DNA of 64,000 nucleotides from Beroe forskalii (taxonomy: Eukaryota; Ctenophora; Nuda; Beroida; Beroidae): assembly GCA_011033025.1 (NCBI GenBank), contig WFMF01000057.1, positions 1 to 64,000 of the forward strand, read 5' to 3'. Position 1 is the stretch's first letter, and each line of letters begins with the position of its first letter. The notes beneath the pieces were generated by a model. The model saw only the letters and a list, made by a program, of their open reading frames with translations. It ran no database searches and was not told the DNA's origin. A program made the position numbers and the translations under genes. Below are positions 1 through 11,122 of this stretch, one piece after another.

Positions 1-166
1 TCTTATAGCTGATACTTAGATAGACAATCAAATTTGAGGATCATAGAATTCTAAATTCTTTTACACGAAGACATCAAGTTCCAGTCATTAACTGTTTGCC
101 TTATTTGCTGTCCACCCAAAAAAAACTAGTGTCTACAGTACTATCCAATATCTACTGCTTACCCAG

Positions 167-3100
167 GTAACCACGAGTACTACACGAGTGACGTGGACAA
201 CTGGCTGAACTACCTGCGTACCCTCTCCATCCACACACTACACAACTCACACAGTGTCATCTCCAGCCCCTCTAACAACGCTTCGATCTGCATTGCGGGT
301 GTAGACGACCCTCAAGCAGAGAAAATGGACTAAGATCTTCCTGGATTTTGAATACTCCATGCTCAATTTGATCTTGCTTTCATTGTAGACTTCCTGATAG
401 TAGGCCAAGAAAAAGACAAGAAGTGTTCTGTTATTTCTGCTGTGCAGTTGAAGTCCCAGCTGAAGTCAGATAATTTCAACCCATACTCACGTATTGAAGC
501 TTGGTTTAGACAAATATTTTAACCTGTTAATGATGATCCCTCATTTCAGCTATGCTGGTCACAGCACTGACCCTGTGGGTGCCGTGGCTGGGTGCCCTTC
601 TGGGTCCCCTATCATCATGCTAGCCCACCAACCCAAAGCTGCTAAACAAACCATCCAACTCCTTCCCCATGTCGACCTTATCCTCTCCGGTTAGTGGCTC
701 ATTTACTACAGTACTTTGTACATCGTGCTTACACGATCGGTTCAGTTGTTGCTTCTTGTTATAGTATGTTGGGGGGGAGGTAAGGCAAACTTTGGCAAAC
801 TATGGCAAACTTTGGCAAACACTTTTTTTGGCAAACTCCAAAAAAAGTGGAAGCATTTGCCAAAGTTTGCCAAGTTTTCCAAAAATAAACACCTTTTTGA
901 GCACTTTGGCAACACTTTAGGTACCCATAATATGCTTTCAAGGATGCTGAATTGATTCCCAAGGTCTGTTTCACATTTTTTGACGTTATCCAGAAGCTGT
1001 AGCACAGACAACATCCACATTGAATCGAGTAGAAGGCTACAGTAACGAATACGATATTTCATTGCCTCTTACTTTAAGTTTCATGCATTTAAGTACTAAA
1101 TGCAGTCCGATCAAACCATTGTATAAAGCCTAAAACCGAAGCATCCACGCTTCATAAGCCTGTTCCAGCAGCCTAAAATCAATAGTAAAGCCCTACCGTG
1201 ACCACTGACCAGTTTCCATGAATTCCTGCAACATAATCCGACATAACGGTGTTGAGAATGCTAATTACCAAGTGAAAGCTGAGTGGAGCCTGCAGGAGGC
1301 TGAGTAGAGGCCTAGTGGAGGCTGAGTGGGGCCTAGTGGAGGCTATGTGTAGCCTAGAAGCTTAGAAGATGCTGTGAGGAGCCTAGAAGAGGCTTACTGA
1401 ACACTAGTGGAGGTTGTGGTGAGCCTAGTGGAGGCTGGAGTGGTGCCTAGTGGAGCCTAGTGGTGAAGGGGCCTAGTAGAGGCTCTGAGGAGTTTAGTGG
1501 TCACTAGGCTCCACTCAGCTTATACCTATTAGGCCTCACTCAGCCGCCATTAGGCTCACTCACTCTCCACTTTCAACTCAGCCTTCACTAATTCTAGTGA
1601 AGGCTGTGTGGAGCCTAGGAGGCTGTGAAGAGCCTATTGAGTGACTGGAGCCTAGTGGAGGCCGTGGGGAGCCTAGTCGAGGCTTGTAGACCTAGTGGAG
1701 ACTGTGTGGAGCCTAGTGGAGATTGAGTGGAGCCTAGTGGAATCTGAGTGGAGCCACATAGCCCTACTAGGCATCACTCAGCCTCCATCTCACTCTCCAC
1801 TATGCTCCACTCAGTCTTCACTAGCAGTGGGGCTGTGTGGAGGCTGAGTGGAGCCTAGTGGGAGGCTCAGGGAGCCTAGTACTAGCTCCACTAAGCCTCA
1901 CAGCCTCCACTAGGCAGTAGGCTCCCCTCAGCCTACACTAGTGGAGGCTGAGTCGAGACTAGTGGAGGCTGTGTGGAGCCCAGAGGCTGGAGTGGAGCCT
2001 AGTGGACCAGTAGGTTCTACAAGGCCTCTACTATGCTTCCCCACAACCTCCACTAGGGCTCACTCAGCCTCACACAGCATCCACTACTAGAAGGCTGAGT
2101 GGAGCATAGTGGAGAAGTGAGTGGAGGCTGAGACATAGTAGGGGCTGTGTGGCTCCCACTCAGCCTCCCATTAAAACTCCACTCAATCTCACTATGATCC
2201 ACTCAGCCTTCACTAATAGTGGATGCTGTGTGGGGAGTCTGGTGGAGAATGAGTCGTATCTAGTGGAGGCTGGGAGTGGAGCCTAAGTGGCTTGTAGTGG
2301 ATGCTGGAGTGGAATTTCTTCAGTGGAAGCTGAATGGAGGTTGACTGGAGCCTGCTGAAGGCTGAGTGGGAGCCTATAGTGGGAGGCTGTGTAGAGCCTA
2401 GTGGAAGCAGTGGGGAGCAAACTGGAGGCTTTTTAGAACCTAGTGGTTCACTAGGCTCCACTCAGCCTCAACTAGGCTCCACACAGTCTTCATTAGGATC
2501 CACTCACTCTCCACGAGGCTCCACTCAGCGTTCACTAGAAGTGGAGGCTGTGTGGAGCCCAGTAGAGGCTGATTGAATGAGTGGACCCTAGTAGAGGCTG
2601 AGTGGAGCCTAGTGGAGGCTCTGTGGAGCCTAGTGGAGGCTGAGTAGTACCTAGTGGAGGCTGAGTGGAGCCTAGTGGAAGCTGAGTGCTTGAGTGGAGT
2701 CTAGTGGAAGCTGTGTGGAGCCTAGTGGAGGCTGAGTGGTGACTGAGTAGAGCCTAGTTGAGGCTGGGAGTGGAGCCTAGTGAAGGCGGGTGGTGCCTGG
2801 TGGAGACTGTATGAGCCCTAGTGAGGCTGTGTGGAGCCTAGTAGAGGCTGTGTGTGAGCCTAGTGGGCTGAGTAGAGCCTAGTACTCTAGTAGAGTAGTA
2901 GAGGCTGAGTAGAGCCTAGTGGAGGCTGAGTGCTGGCTGAGTAGAGCCTAGTGGAGGCTGAGTGGAGCCTGGTGGAGGCTTAGTGGAGGCTGAGTGATAG
3001 TTGGATCTGTCTGAAAATTTGAATCTATATTATAAATTGTTTTTCAAATTAGGTACATTTTACCAGCTTCAGCAAGAAATTTTGTTGTATGAAGGCTGAT

Positions 3101-5009
3101 TGATATGGGCTCTGTCAGCCTCCAAATAGCCACCATATTAAAGCTTCAGCCTCCACGAAAATGTTATATTTCAGTTTCCGTGGAGGCTTAGCCTCCACTT
3201 AGCCTCCACTCACCCTCCATGGATGCTAATGGAGGTTAATTGTGGTCATGTTCCTGTGGTACCATTTTGTCGAAGACACGTTATCTAATGAACTGGTTAG
3301 AGATAAGTAGATAGAAGATACATGTCTATTGTCTGGGAATTATAAACATCTATTTTCTCGAACCAAGATGTTTCTGAAAATTTCTAAACCTGGTCTTTCA
3401 GCCACAGGATACCTTTTGAAAGGGGAAAGGTTAAGGTACAGATCGTAAAGCCTCCGAAGGAAGGTCTAAATGAAAAATTAATCATTGAAAATCGATTCAG
3501 CTTCTTAGAAAACTATTATGCACATTAGGGTGTAACAGAATTTCCGACTTTGTGCGCTCAATATGCTAGGGCACTTTCCATACAGCCTAGGGCATAAGAA
3601 AACCAAAATAAAGAATTTTTGGAAAAAATATTTTTTAAGGACTCGCCAGGAGGCAAAAACTTTGCCTGTTAATCAGCGCAAATTGCCCAGGTACTATAAC
3701 TTGGAAACTACTTGGTCTATGCCTCTTTTAGTCGTGTTCATCGTTTTCTACAGAGTAAGAAAACAGGTATAGGTCAAAGAATTATGCTTCTATCTCATTC
3801 AGGGGCTGAGATATGGCCGATTTCGTATGCCCTTATATGGTAAATGACCATATGGGCATACTCAACGCCTAATAACTTTTAACCAAAAGAGCAACGAAAT
3901 TTCTGCTTTTTTATCTAAGTCTGCCAAAGGCCTGTTTGCGGTGATCAGAATTGTTTTTTAAGTCATCAGAAGTGGCCAGGCAACATATGGCACCTTTGAT
4001 GACGTCACAATTACCATATTGCCATTCGGCCACTTCTGATGACTTAGAAACAATTCGATCACCAAACCGTGTTCTTTGGGTATGACTTAGTATACAAAAG
4101 CAAAAATTTCGTTGCTATCTCTTATGGTTAAAAAGTTATTAGGCGTTAGTTATGCCCATATGGTCATTTACCATATATGGGCATACGAAAATCGGCCATA
4201 TCAGCCCCTGAATGGATGGAAGCATAATTCTTTTGACGACAATTCTATTTTTTACTCAGAAAAATGATGAAATACGACGAGAAGACATAGACAAGTAGTT
4301 TCCAAGTTATAGCACGGCAATTTGCTTTATGATTAACAGGCAAAAAGTTTTTGCCTCCTGGCGAGTCCCAAAAATATTTTTCCAAAATTTTTGATTTTGT
4401 TTTCTATGCCTCTAGGCTGTATGAAATTAGGCATTTTTAGTGTCAAAGTCGGAAATTCTGTTACACCTAATGCACATGTCCTATGCACTGTGGACAACAA
4501 ATCAGAAATTTCAAAATTTTGAGTATTTTGGCAAACTTAAAATTTGTAACTTTGGCAATTATGGCAACTTTTAACACTTTTTTTTGGCAAACTCAAAAAA
4601 GTGGAAGTGTTTGCCAAAGTTTGCCAAAGTTTGTTCTGTAATTTCCCCCTATGTTTTAATATATGCAAATTAATTTAACCCATAATTTGGATATCTTTTT
4701 CATACATGAACTCTGATATCGCACTATGTTTGAGTAAAGGAATCTGTTTGTGATTTGAAGCCCCTTTCTCCATGTTCTAGTATTTCCCCTATAACATGTC
4801 CCCCCACAGGTCACACCCATGGAGGGCAGTTCTTCCCGTGTCACATCGTAGCCTACCTAACCAACCCTTTCTTCGCGGGTCTCTACAACCCTGCACCCGA
4901 CACTCATGTGTACGTGTCACGGGGTCTGAGGTTCTACGGGGCACCCATGAGGCTGCTCTCTAACACGGAGTACACTTCCGTTATACTCCACCCTAAAATA
5001 CCCGAATAG
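167..5009 (+). CDS. TMPPE: TMPPE-like metallophosphoesterase, last three coding exons
   Basis: Exons 167-329, 550-689 and 4810-5009 (stop TAG 5007-5009); earlier exons lie left of the window. The three join in one frame (167 codons with the stop) and read through GNHEYY, AGVDD, LAHQP and SGHTHGGQ. These are metal-binding blocks of calcineurin-like phosphoesterases, and the order and spacing match transmembrane protein with metallophosphoesterase domain (TMPPE, YkuE-type). The first exon's GNH, the AHQP histidine and the GHTH pair are expected metal ligands; the first Asp motif must lie upstream. In the family the catalytic domain follows N-terminal membrane helices, not seen here. The GHTH motif is split by a 4.1-kb intron (690-4809) full of repeats. 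The intron between exons one and two has a CT, not GT, at its 5' end (330-331). AATAAA at 5071-5076 is a likely poly(A) signal. Phosphatase substrate unknown. Family assignment is strong, the exact symbol fairly sure. Confidence 0.85.
780..935. repeat. TTGGCAAAC hairpin repeat, copy 1
   Basis: Several copies of TTTGGCAAAC on the plus strand are followed, after a T-run and A-run, by the complement GTTTGCCAAA. The whole can fold into a hairpin. A related copy lies at 4535-4640 in the same intron. Probably the ends or body of a small non-autonomous element. Confidence 0.6.
1263..3010. repeat. Strand-switching GGAGGCTGAGTGGAGCCTAGT minisatellite
   Basis: About 1.75 kb built from a degenerate unit of roughly 20 bases, GTGGAGGCTGAGTGGAGCCTA, mostly in plus orientation. 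Blocks of the reverse complement (CTAGGCTCCACTCAGCCTCC) occur near 1499-1590, 1755-1825, 1890-1935, 2005-2090, 2150-2215 and 2445-2535, with a small outlier near 3180-3225. It sits in the last intron of the phosphoesterase gene. Open frames inside it are by-products of the repeat. Confidence 0.9.
3526..4469. mobile_element. 944-bp hAT-like foldback element with 8-bp target duplication
   Basis: The ends are inverted: TAGGGTGTAACAGAATTTCC at the left, and at the right a sequence whose complement is TAGGTGTAACAGAATTTCCG. It is flanked by perfect 8-bp direct repeats ATGCACAT (3518-3525 and 4470-4477). The inverted similarity runs almost to the centre near 4000, where TGATGACGTCA occurs, so the whole element is one imperfect hairpin. 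There is no transposase frame. The 8-bp duplication and TAGGG-type ends suggest a non-autonomous hAT relative. Confidence 0.85.
4535..4640. repeat. TTGGCAAAC hairpin repeat, copy 2
   Basis: TTTTGGCAAACT, a T-run, then CAAAAAAGTGGAAGTGTTTGCCAAAG. The order of blocks matches the copy at 780-935. Confidence 0.55.
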
Positions 5010-6521
5010 ATTTAATTATGTGTTTTACCAATGTAGCTAAATGCTGTGTTCCGTAAAGTAGTTGTGTGGAAATAAAATGGAGTGGTGTGTACCAATGTGG
5101 AAGTTGAATTTTGGTTTCTGTCAGTACCCAGAGTCAACATTTTCTCAACAGCTGTGAACTACCGTACCACTTGCACTGTAACGTGTTTTCATTGATCATA
5201 TAGTCGATTCTGTGAGCAGTGCTTGTTAGAACTTAGAGTGTGCAAAGTGTTCATTTTGTTGTTAGTGTTTCGTACATACTGTGTGTTTATATTCGTATTT
5301 TGATATTTAATAGCACATGTAAATTGTGCGTTTAATATGTATGTTGCATAGTGTATACTTATGTATATTTGTGTTGTTTAGTGATTACTGCAGAGGTACC
5401 GATATCATACGTGTACTATTGCTGGTCAATATTGTATCATGGAACGTTGTGCCTTAAGGATTTAGTGCAGTGATTGGTGAATTGGAATTGATACAGTTCC
5501 TAATATTGAATTTGATAACTAAAGCTATTATGATTAAGTTACAAGTAATTAATACATTTCTCTTCCGGCATGAATACATTGGTATACATTGGAGTTTACA
5601 GTCCTTGCTAGATATTTTACAGCAGGACATAGATGATAATTTAATTGTAATTTCATGAAATTTACGTTTTGAGTAATTCACATAGTTTGAATAGTTGACT
5701 ATTGTAGTTGTTGGAAGATGTATACATTGTTTTGATGAATTATCAGTGCATAACCTGGGTAGTTTTGTCATAAGGTTACTTGGGTTAAGTTTATCATGTT
5801 TAATGTTAATTGATAATGCGCTGAGTTTTATTTTTTGACTTTTATTGATTTTGAGCACAAATGCAGACCAAAACAATTCAAACTTTGTTCGATACAAGAC
5901 ATTCTTAAATTTCGAAGTAACCTATAAAGTCTACTTAACCACTTAACATGAATCAAATAGCTGCCCAAATCACAATTATTCTTATTGCCTGTCAAGCTGT
6001 CACTAATTAAATTAACTATTTGAGTAGTGATGGCTATGTCAGGGTTGTCCTTTAGCCTGGTTCTGGTATGTGTCTGTAGTCTGGTTGTCCCTAATTAACT
6101 CCCCCATTCTGACTTTCATGTGGAAACAGACGTTAAGTGTTACAGTAGTGAGGACCATGATTGCAGTAGTGTGGTTAGTTCCTCTCACTGGAAACAGCAT
6201 TTCCTCCTCTACTTTCACATGAAGAATGTTAAAAGTTTTTATTTTGCTTTTTTCATCTGATTAAATCCCATTCGATAAAAAAGCATGATTTTACTGTAGT
6301 TTAGAAAAGTTTTTAATACATTATGCAGTATATACATCTGAGAAGTATAAAAATGTAAAAAGATTCGTGACTGGATCTGGCTATTTCTCAAAGTTCTCTG
6401 ATTTTCTGGAATGTGCTCGACTATCATACACATAATCTTAAATGCTTTTTCTAAAGATCTATCCTTTTTCTCGCGTATTTAACAGATTTTCCCGCTGCCT
6501 CATCACCCAAACGCCCTGCAG
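5010..6521. other. Intergenic DNA and unseen 5' part of the TMED gene
   Basis: AT-rich. It holds the phosphoesterase 3' UTR with AATAAA at 5071. The first TMED exon, which should encode the signal peptide and the start of the GOLD domain, must lie here or be missing from the assembly; I could not find it with confidence. Confidence 0.5.
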
Positions 6522-9500
6522 GTAAGTACAAGGTAGAGGTGTATGACGAGAAGACAGAGCAGTTCCAGAATAAGGACGGCATTGGAATGCACGTTGACAT
6601 CAAGGACCCTGACAGTAAGGTCATCCTGTCTAAGTACTACACCAACGAGGGCAAGTTCGTGTTTACCACGCACACCCCTGGCGAGCACTACATCTGTATC
6701 AGCCCTAACTCTACCCGTTGGTTCAGTGGCGGACTTAGACTGGTCAGTACTCAGTACACTTAGGTTGATTTAGTTATATGGTCGGAGTTGTTTCCCTTTT
6801 TTAGATTTTCCAAAAATCTTACAATCTTTTTTGCTTCACTCAACCCAATATCTATGGACTGTAAATATAGGCAAATATAAGTCTTTTGGTTCTCTCAATT
6901 TTCATCAGCGTCAACTAATCAGTTGTAATTTCAGCGTGTACATCTGAGTATCGATGTGGGTGAGCACGCTAACGACTACAAGCAAATCCAAGCTAAGGAG
7001 AAGCTGAGCGAGCTGCAACTCCGAGTCCGACAACTTCTGGAACAAGTGGAGCAAATCACGAAGGAACAAAACTACCAGAGGACCCGCGAGGTGACACCTG
7101 TGGCAATGGGATTTGTACCGTGAAATGGCGTTAGTTTGCGTATGGCGCCCAGTCATTGTTTTGAATAGAATTGCACGCACGAACAATAACGCGCGGTGTC
7201 GCTTTACGGATATTTGATCAAATTATTTGGATTACACGTCAACACTCAGCAATCGGCATGCATTGGTCGGCTAGAATTGCACTCCTTTTCTTCATGAGAG
7301 TATTTTTCATCATTATGGAAAAGATATAATGCTCAGATCATTACATCAATCACCCTTCCCATTTTTCCAACAGATTGTAGTAATTACGATATTGCACCGC
7401 TCATAGCCTCTGATTTTTGTGTGCTCAGGCACCAAACCCAACTAGAGGAGTAGCCCAAAGTTTACTGCTGGAAATTTTTGGTCAGCCCTTATGTTAACAA
7501 CAAATTTCAGACCTTTACCCCCGCTTTGGCTCAAATTATTTGTTAAACCTATTTCCCATTTTCCCATCGGCCATCAGTAAAACGAGATTGAGAAGAAGCA
7601 AAACAACAGTTTGAAGGAAAACTATACAGCGTAATTATCAAGCCATGTGCATGCGGTTATATGCGACTTGTGACCTCACGAAGTTAAGCATTCATAACAC
7701 TTAATCTTTGCTGATCCATCTGCAACCCTTGCCATACCCAACGCCTTAATTGTAACCTAACCATAACCCTAACCAATAACCCTTACCAATACCCATGTGT
7801 CGAGGTAAAATATAACAAGAAAAAGTGTTATGCGGTAAGGAAAAATTCCTTGATTCACGCTGGTATTTTGCACTGAACTTGTTCTTCAAAATGATCTGGA
7901 AACATGTCTTCAGTTATGCCAGTATCATATCCTTCATAGCCGAACATAAGGGCATCACCCTTTAGATAGTACATAACATATTCCTTCAACATCGGAGGAA
8001 TCCTAACCCACATTTCATCCACTTCTGCTTTACTTGCCACAGCCTCCTGCGTGCTTTGGATGCTTGGTAAGTCAATCTCTAGATTTAGTTTTTCTCTGAG
8101 AAAACTATAATCACTGTCCATAGTTTCTAGGGTTCCAATGAAGTCGTACTTTTCCCGACAATGATCACACAAACTTAACATGCTCACAAAATGGGTATTG
8201 ACAATTGTATCCCTGAGATTTTCACTGCCATAGTCTTGCGGCATGAATATCTGAAGAACCAGCAGCATGCCGAGTGAAATGCGATCGTCTTGTCCCTCAA
8301 CATTGCAGTTCTCCTCAAGTTCACCCGAGATGTAGGAGTATATCTCGTCAGGAACCAGATACTCATCCGGTTTTTCGGTTACCAGTCGTTGTAGAGCTCC
8401 GCACGCTTCCTTACTGCGCGATGTGCGGTATATCCGGAACGCTTCCTGTGTGGAATTCCCAGTGAACTTGTCTCTGTACGCTGACAACAATCGTGAAAGA
8501 GGGTCCCTTACAAAGGTTATCCGGTAGTATTCCTCTGTTATTTGCCTCCCAAGTTCGTCGTACCCGCGTTCCTTCACACGAGTTAGAGTTCCGTTATCTC
8601 TCCAGAATTCAGGCTTGTTCGGGTTCGCTAAGACTTCAGCTTCCTCTGGTGTGATGACCCCTCGTAGCAGTAAGAGCAATGTCCGCCAGTTAGAAGATCC
8701 TGCTTTACCAACAGTACAAATCAAGAATTTCTTGCTGGAGAGGAGCAACATTCGGTTAGCGACTGGCCGCGTTTTGTAGGTGCACGGAATTCGGGAAGCG
8801 TGCATCTTGCATCTTTCTGCGACCAACTCAGCTCTTTGTTCGCCAGTCAGGGAACTAGGACTATGCTTATCTTCCTGCTGTTGAGGCTTTGCAGATTGCT
8901 GCTGTGACTGTTCAAGCTGAGCTCCTGAGAAATCCTTTCTTGCAATAGAAAGTCTCTGCATATCCACAAGGCGCGGGAATAGCCAAAACCATGTAAGCAA
9001 AACAACAATGAGGATGAAAGAAAACAATGTCAATTTGTTAAGCCTACGAAGTGGCCTCATCTTTTTGAAATTTTACTGAAGCTGCAGACTTTTCACGGAA
9101 AACTAGACAAATATAACGGCCTATTATCGAGTTTGTGAGTGTAAGACGCTACTCTGGAATATTAATGAGAACATGGCCACACGTAACAAAGTGAGGACTA
9201 GAGCAAGTTGTGTAAAGTTAGTGAAAACAACCCGAGCATTGTTCAATGTTAAGTGACAAGTGATAATATACGTTTGTAATAATCAATGGAAATCGGTGTA
9301 GGTTAATGAAGAATGAGGAATTAAAATAACCTTGGCAATAGCTAAAAAATTTACATATATTGGTATATTGTCTAATTAAAAAATTAATATTATTGAGATT
9401 TAATAGAGTATTAAGATCTTCCACATAGAAAAGTCTTGTTTAGCATGTCATCAGCATTAATTATCAGAATTGAATGGTTCACACTTCTTCAAAGATATTT

Positions 9501-11122
9501 ATGGAAGGAGAATGGAACTTAGTGAAATGATGGATCTCTGCGAGGCTACTGTTCGTGTGACGTGTGTGTTCTCCTAAAAACAATTGCAACTTCCATCGCA
9601 CTACCCCATCTCATCCTTGAAGCCTTGATTTTGAGCTCCTAATCTATTATTATAATCGAGAGAGGTAGTTATAAGTAGGAGCCTCCGCTCTCCCAGAAAA
9701 TCTGACAAACTAGGAGTTGAAAAACCGCGATTTTTTGCAGGGTGGTAGAAAAAGGTGTCTTCGTATTGCTACATTCTTCTTTTTGAGTAAAGGCTTTAGA
9801 TTTTTTTTTTTTTTTTTTGTGGTTAACGCTCAAAGTTGGAAAAAGGGTCGCGAGAAAAATGATCGAGTTTTAGATTTGATTCACCAGTTGAGCGCGTTGC
9901 TATGGATACATGTTTAGCGCGCGCAAAACTGCACGTGCATTTTCACGAAGAATCTGCCATTTCGTTGTTGTATATTTTGGAAACGTTTCCACTGTTGAAA
10001 TTCATAATTTATACGTTCCCAATAGAATTTTCGAGTTCGGTAAAAAGTTTTTAACCGAAGACTAACTTATCACCGTCGTAGGAGAAATGGTAAGAGTTGT
10101 TCCATTATGAAAATTAGCGGTAATTCTTTCAAGAAAACAATTCGATGGTTTGCTGCGAGAATTCGACGGAATGATGAATTCAATTATTTACTGAAGCTAG
10201 AAGTGGGTTATGAAAAGATAAAAATGCAAACAATTTTGATTTTAATGAGCTCGGATTCAAATTTGTTGCCCATCTATTCTCTAATCTGAACTTAAGATTA
10301 AAAAACATTATTTTTGAGTTCTTCTTATTTAACAGCTGTTTGTTCCGAGGGTTGATATGCAATCGTAAAATTTGGTCTATATTTTCATTTATTTTCAAAG
10401 CCCTTATGTGAATATTTCGTAATTTCGTTACGTTGCACCCCCACCCCAGTAACAAAAAATTGCATCAATGACTAACTTAGTGTAAGATATCACATTTGAC
10501 ACTTCCAAACTTAAAAACTGCAATTGTTCATTTTATTCCAATTTCATACGTTTCAATTGTTTTGTCATTAATTTTCATAATTCAATATTATTATTTATTA
10601 AACTTGCGTTGTGGCTCATGAATTTTGAAAATACTGCGTACTTTAATGTCCATTTTTTCAATTTTTCAAGTCTAAGAAACCAGGGTCCTGACTAGGGCAA
10701 TTATATGCTGGCATGGTGGTGCCCTGTAGCCAGCATTGAAAGGGTCGGGTGTCCTGTGACCCAGAAGGCCCAACGGGCCTTCTAGTATAATTTTTAATCA
10801 AAAAGGGAAGGACGTACTCCGATTTTACCCCCCTGCCCCTTGTTATGAAGTTTACATTAGTTGTAATTTTTTTACCATAACTTTACAATAATATACAATA
10901 TATAATTGATATATTTTCCGACCCTTCCCATAACTCGCCTCATCAACTGTTTGTAACCCTTTGACCCAGCGGACCCGCGAGGAAAGATTCCGTTTCACCT
11001 CCGACACTACCAACAACCGAGTGTTGTGGTGGGCTGTGGCCCAAACCACCATCCTGCTCCTCGTGGGGGCGTGGCAGATGCGCCATCTCAAGGGATTCTT
11101 TGAGGCTAAGAAGCTCGTGTAA
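6522..11122 (+). CDS. p24 family cargo receptor, TMED4/9-like (alpha subfamily), partial
   Basis: Exons 6522-6742, 6935-7090 and 10982-11122 (stop TAA 11120-11122) join in frame; the first exon with signal peptide is not identified. The protein reads [10 protein letters not shown], then [13 protein letters not shown] and HTPGEHYIC (GOLD domain), [15 protein letters not shown], a coiled-coil rich in L, Q and E ([19 protein letters not shown]), NYQR, a membrane helix ([16 protein letters not shown]) and the tail [13 protein letters not shown]. The FF motif and the KKxx-type C-terminus are the known COPII-export and COPI-retrieval signals of p24 alpha proteins, which cycle between ER and Golgi. 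The third visible intron (7091-10981) contains a sulfotransferase gene on the other strand and a Helitron. A second, nucleotide-identical copy of the last exon lies at 14112-14252. The last intron is bordered by the 11-bp repeat GGACCCGCGAG. Confidence 0.9.
7091..7854. other. TMED intron, no gene; degenerate CCCTAA stretch
   Basis: No coding signal. The right part (about 7730-7800) holds CCTAACCATAACCCTAACC-type degenerate telomere-like repeats at the start of the duplicated block; the same stretch recurs near 12000. Confidence 0.5.
7855..9060 (-). CDS. Golgi carbohydrate sulfotransferase (CHST8-14/HNK-1 family), copy A
   Basis: A single-exon gene of 401 residues. Residues 1-9 are basic, 10-29 form a membrane anchor ([16 protein letters not shown]), followed by a Q/S-rich stem to about 75 and a catalytic domain: a type II Golgi enzyme. 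The two PAPS-binding motifs are visible: the 5'-phosphosulfate loop around 114-127 ([14 protein letters not shown], with the GKAGSSN core) and the 3'-phosphate motif at 182-196 ([15 protein letters not shown]). These, and FLRDP/SAYRDKF-like wording, place it in the Sulfotransfer_2 family that sulfates chondroitin, dermatan or HNK-1 glycans. NGT (156) and NST (202) are possible N-glycosylation sites. It lies inside a TMED intron, antisense to it. I count about 18 amino-acid differences from copy B (about 95% identical), with no broken frame, so both probably work. Acceptor sugar not predictable. Confidence 0.9.
   Translation of the reverse strand: MRPLRRLNKLTLFSFILIVVLLTWFWLFPRLVDMQRLSIARKDFSGAQLEQSQQQSAKPQQQEDKHSPSSLTGEQRAELVAERCKMHASRIPCTYKTRPVANRMLLLSSKKFLICTVGKAGSSNWRTLLLLLRGVITPEEAEVLANPNKPEFWRDNGTLTRVKERGYDELGRQITEEYYRITFVRDPLSRLLSAYRDKFTGNSTQEAFRIYRTSRSKEACGALQRLVTEKPDEYLVPDEIYSYISGELEENCNVEGQDDRISLGMLLVLQIFMPQDYGSENLRDTIVNTHFVSMLSLCDHCREKYDFIGTLETMDSDYSFLREKLNLEIDLPSIQSTQEAVASKAEVDEMWVRIPPMLKEYVMYYLKGDALMFGYEGYDTGITEDMFPDHFEEQVQCKIPA
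9061..9642. other. Upstream region of sulfotransferase A
   Basis: AT-rich, no gene. It matches 13323-13911 closely with small indels, so any promoter of the sulfotransferases is duplicated too. Confidence 0.5.
9643..10785 (+). mobile_element. Non-autonomous Helitron, 1,143 bp
   Basis: It starts TCTATTATTATAATCGAGAG and ends with a hairpin (AGAAGGCCC, loop AAC, GGGCCTTCT; 10763-10783) whose last two bases begin the terminal CTAG (10782-10785). It sits between A (9642) and T (10786) without target duplication, as Helitrons do. The second copy of the duplicated block has the uninterrupted site TCTTAATATAATTTTT at 13907-13922. No Rep or helicase frame is present, so it was moved by another element. 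Confidence 0.92.
10982..11122 (+). other. TMED last exon, copy 1
   Basis: Encodes [19 protein letters not shown] followed by the rest of the membrane helix and KKLV. It is identical to copy 2 (14112-14252), and the identity runs on about 200 bases into the 3' UTR. A second acceptor (CAG at 10967-10969) would add RTRE in frame. Confidence 0.85.

Noticed and set aside
2334-2576. Open frame of 80 codons (and one on the other strand) in the minisatellite
   Set aside because: Entirely repeat units; periodic translation without a fold or splice context.
5949-6012. MNQIAAQITIILIACQAVTN as the TMED signal-peptide exon
   Set aside because: Signal-like but stops after 20 codons, with no donor that would join 6522 in frame and no GOLD-domain start.
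6195-6235. LYFHMKN as the LYFH motif of a TMED first exon
   Set aside because: Only four residues match, the frame does not continue into the expected ETE-C sequence, and no donor is present.
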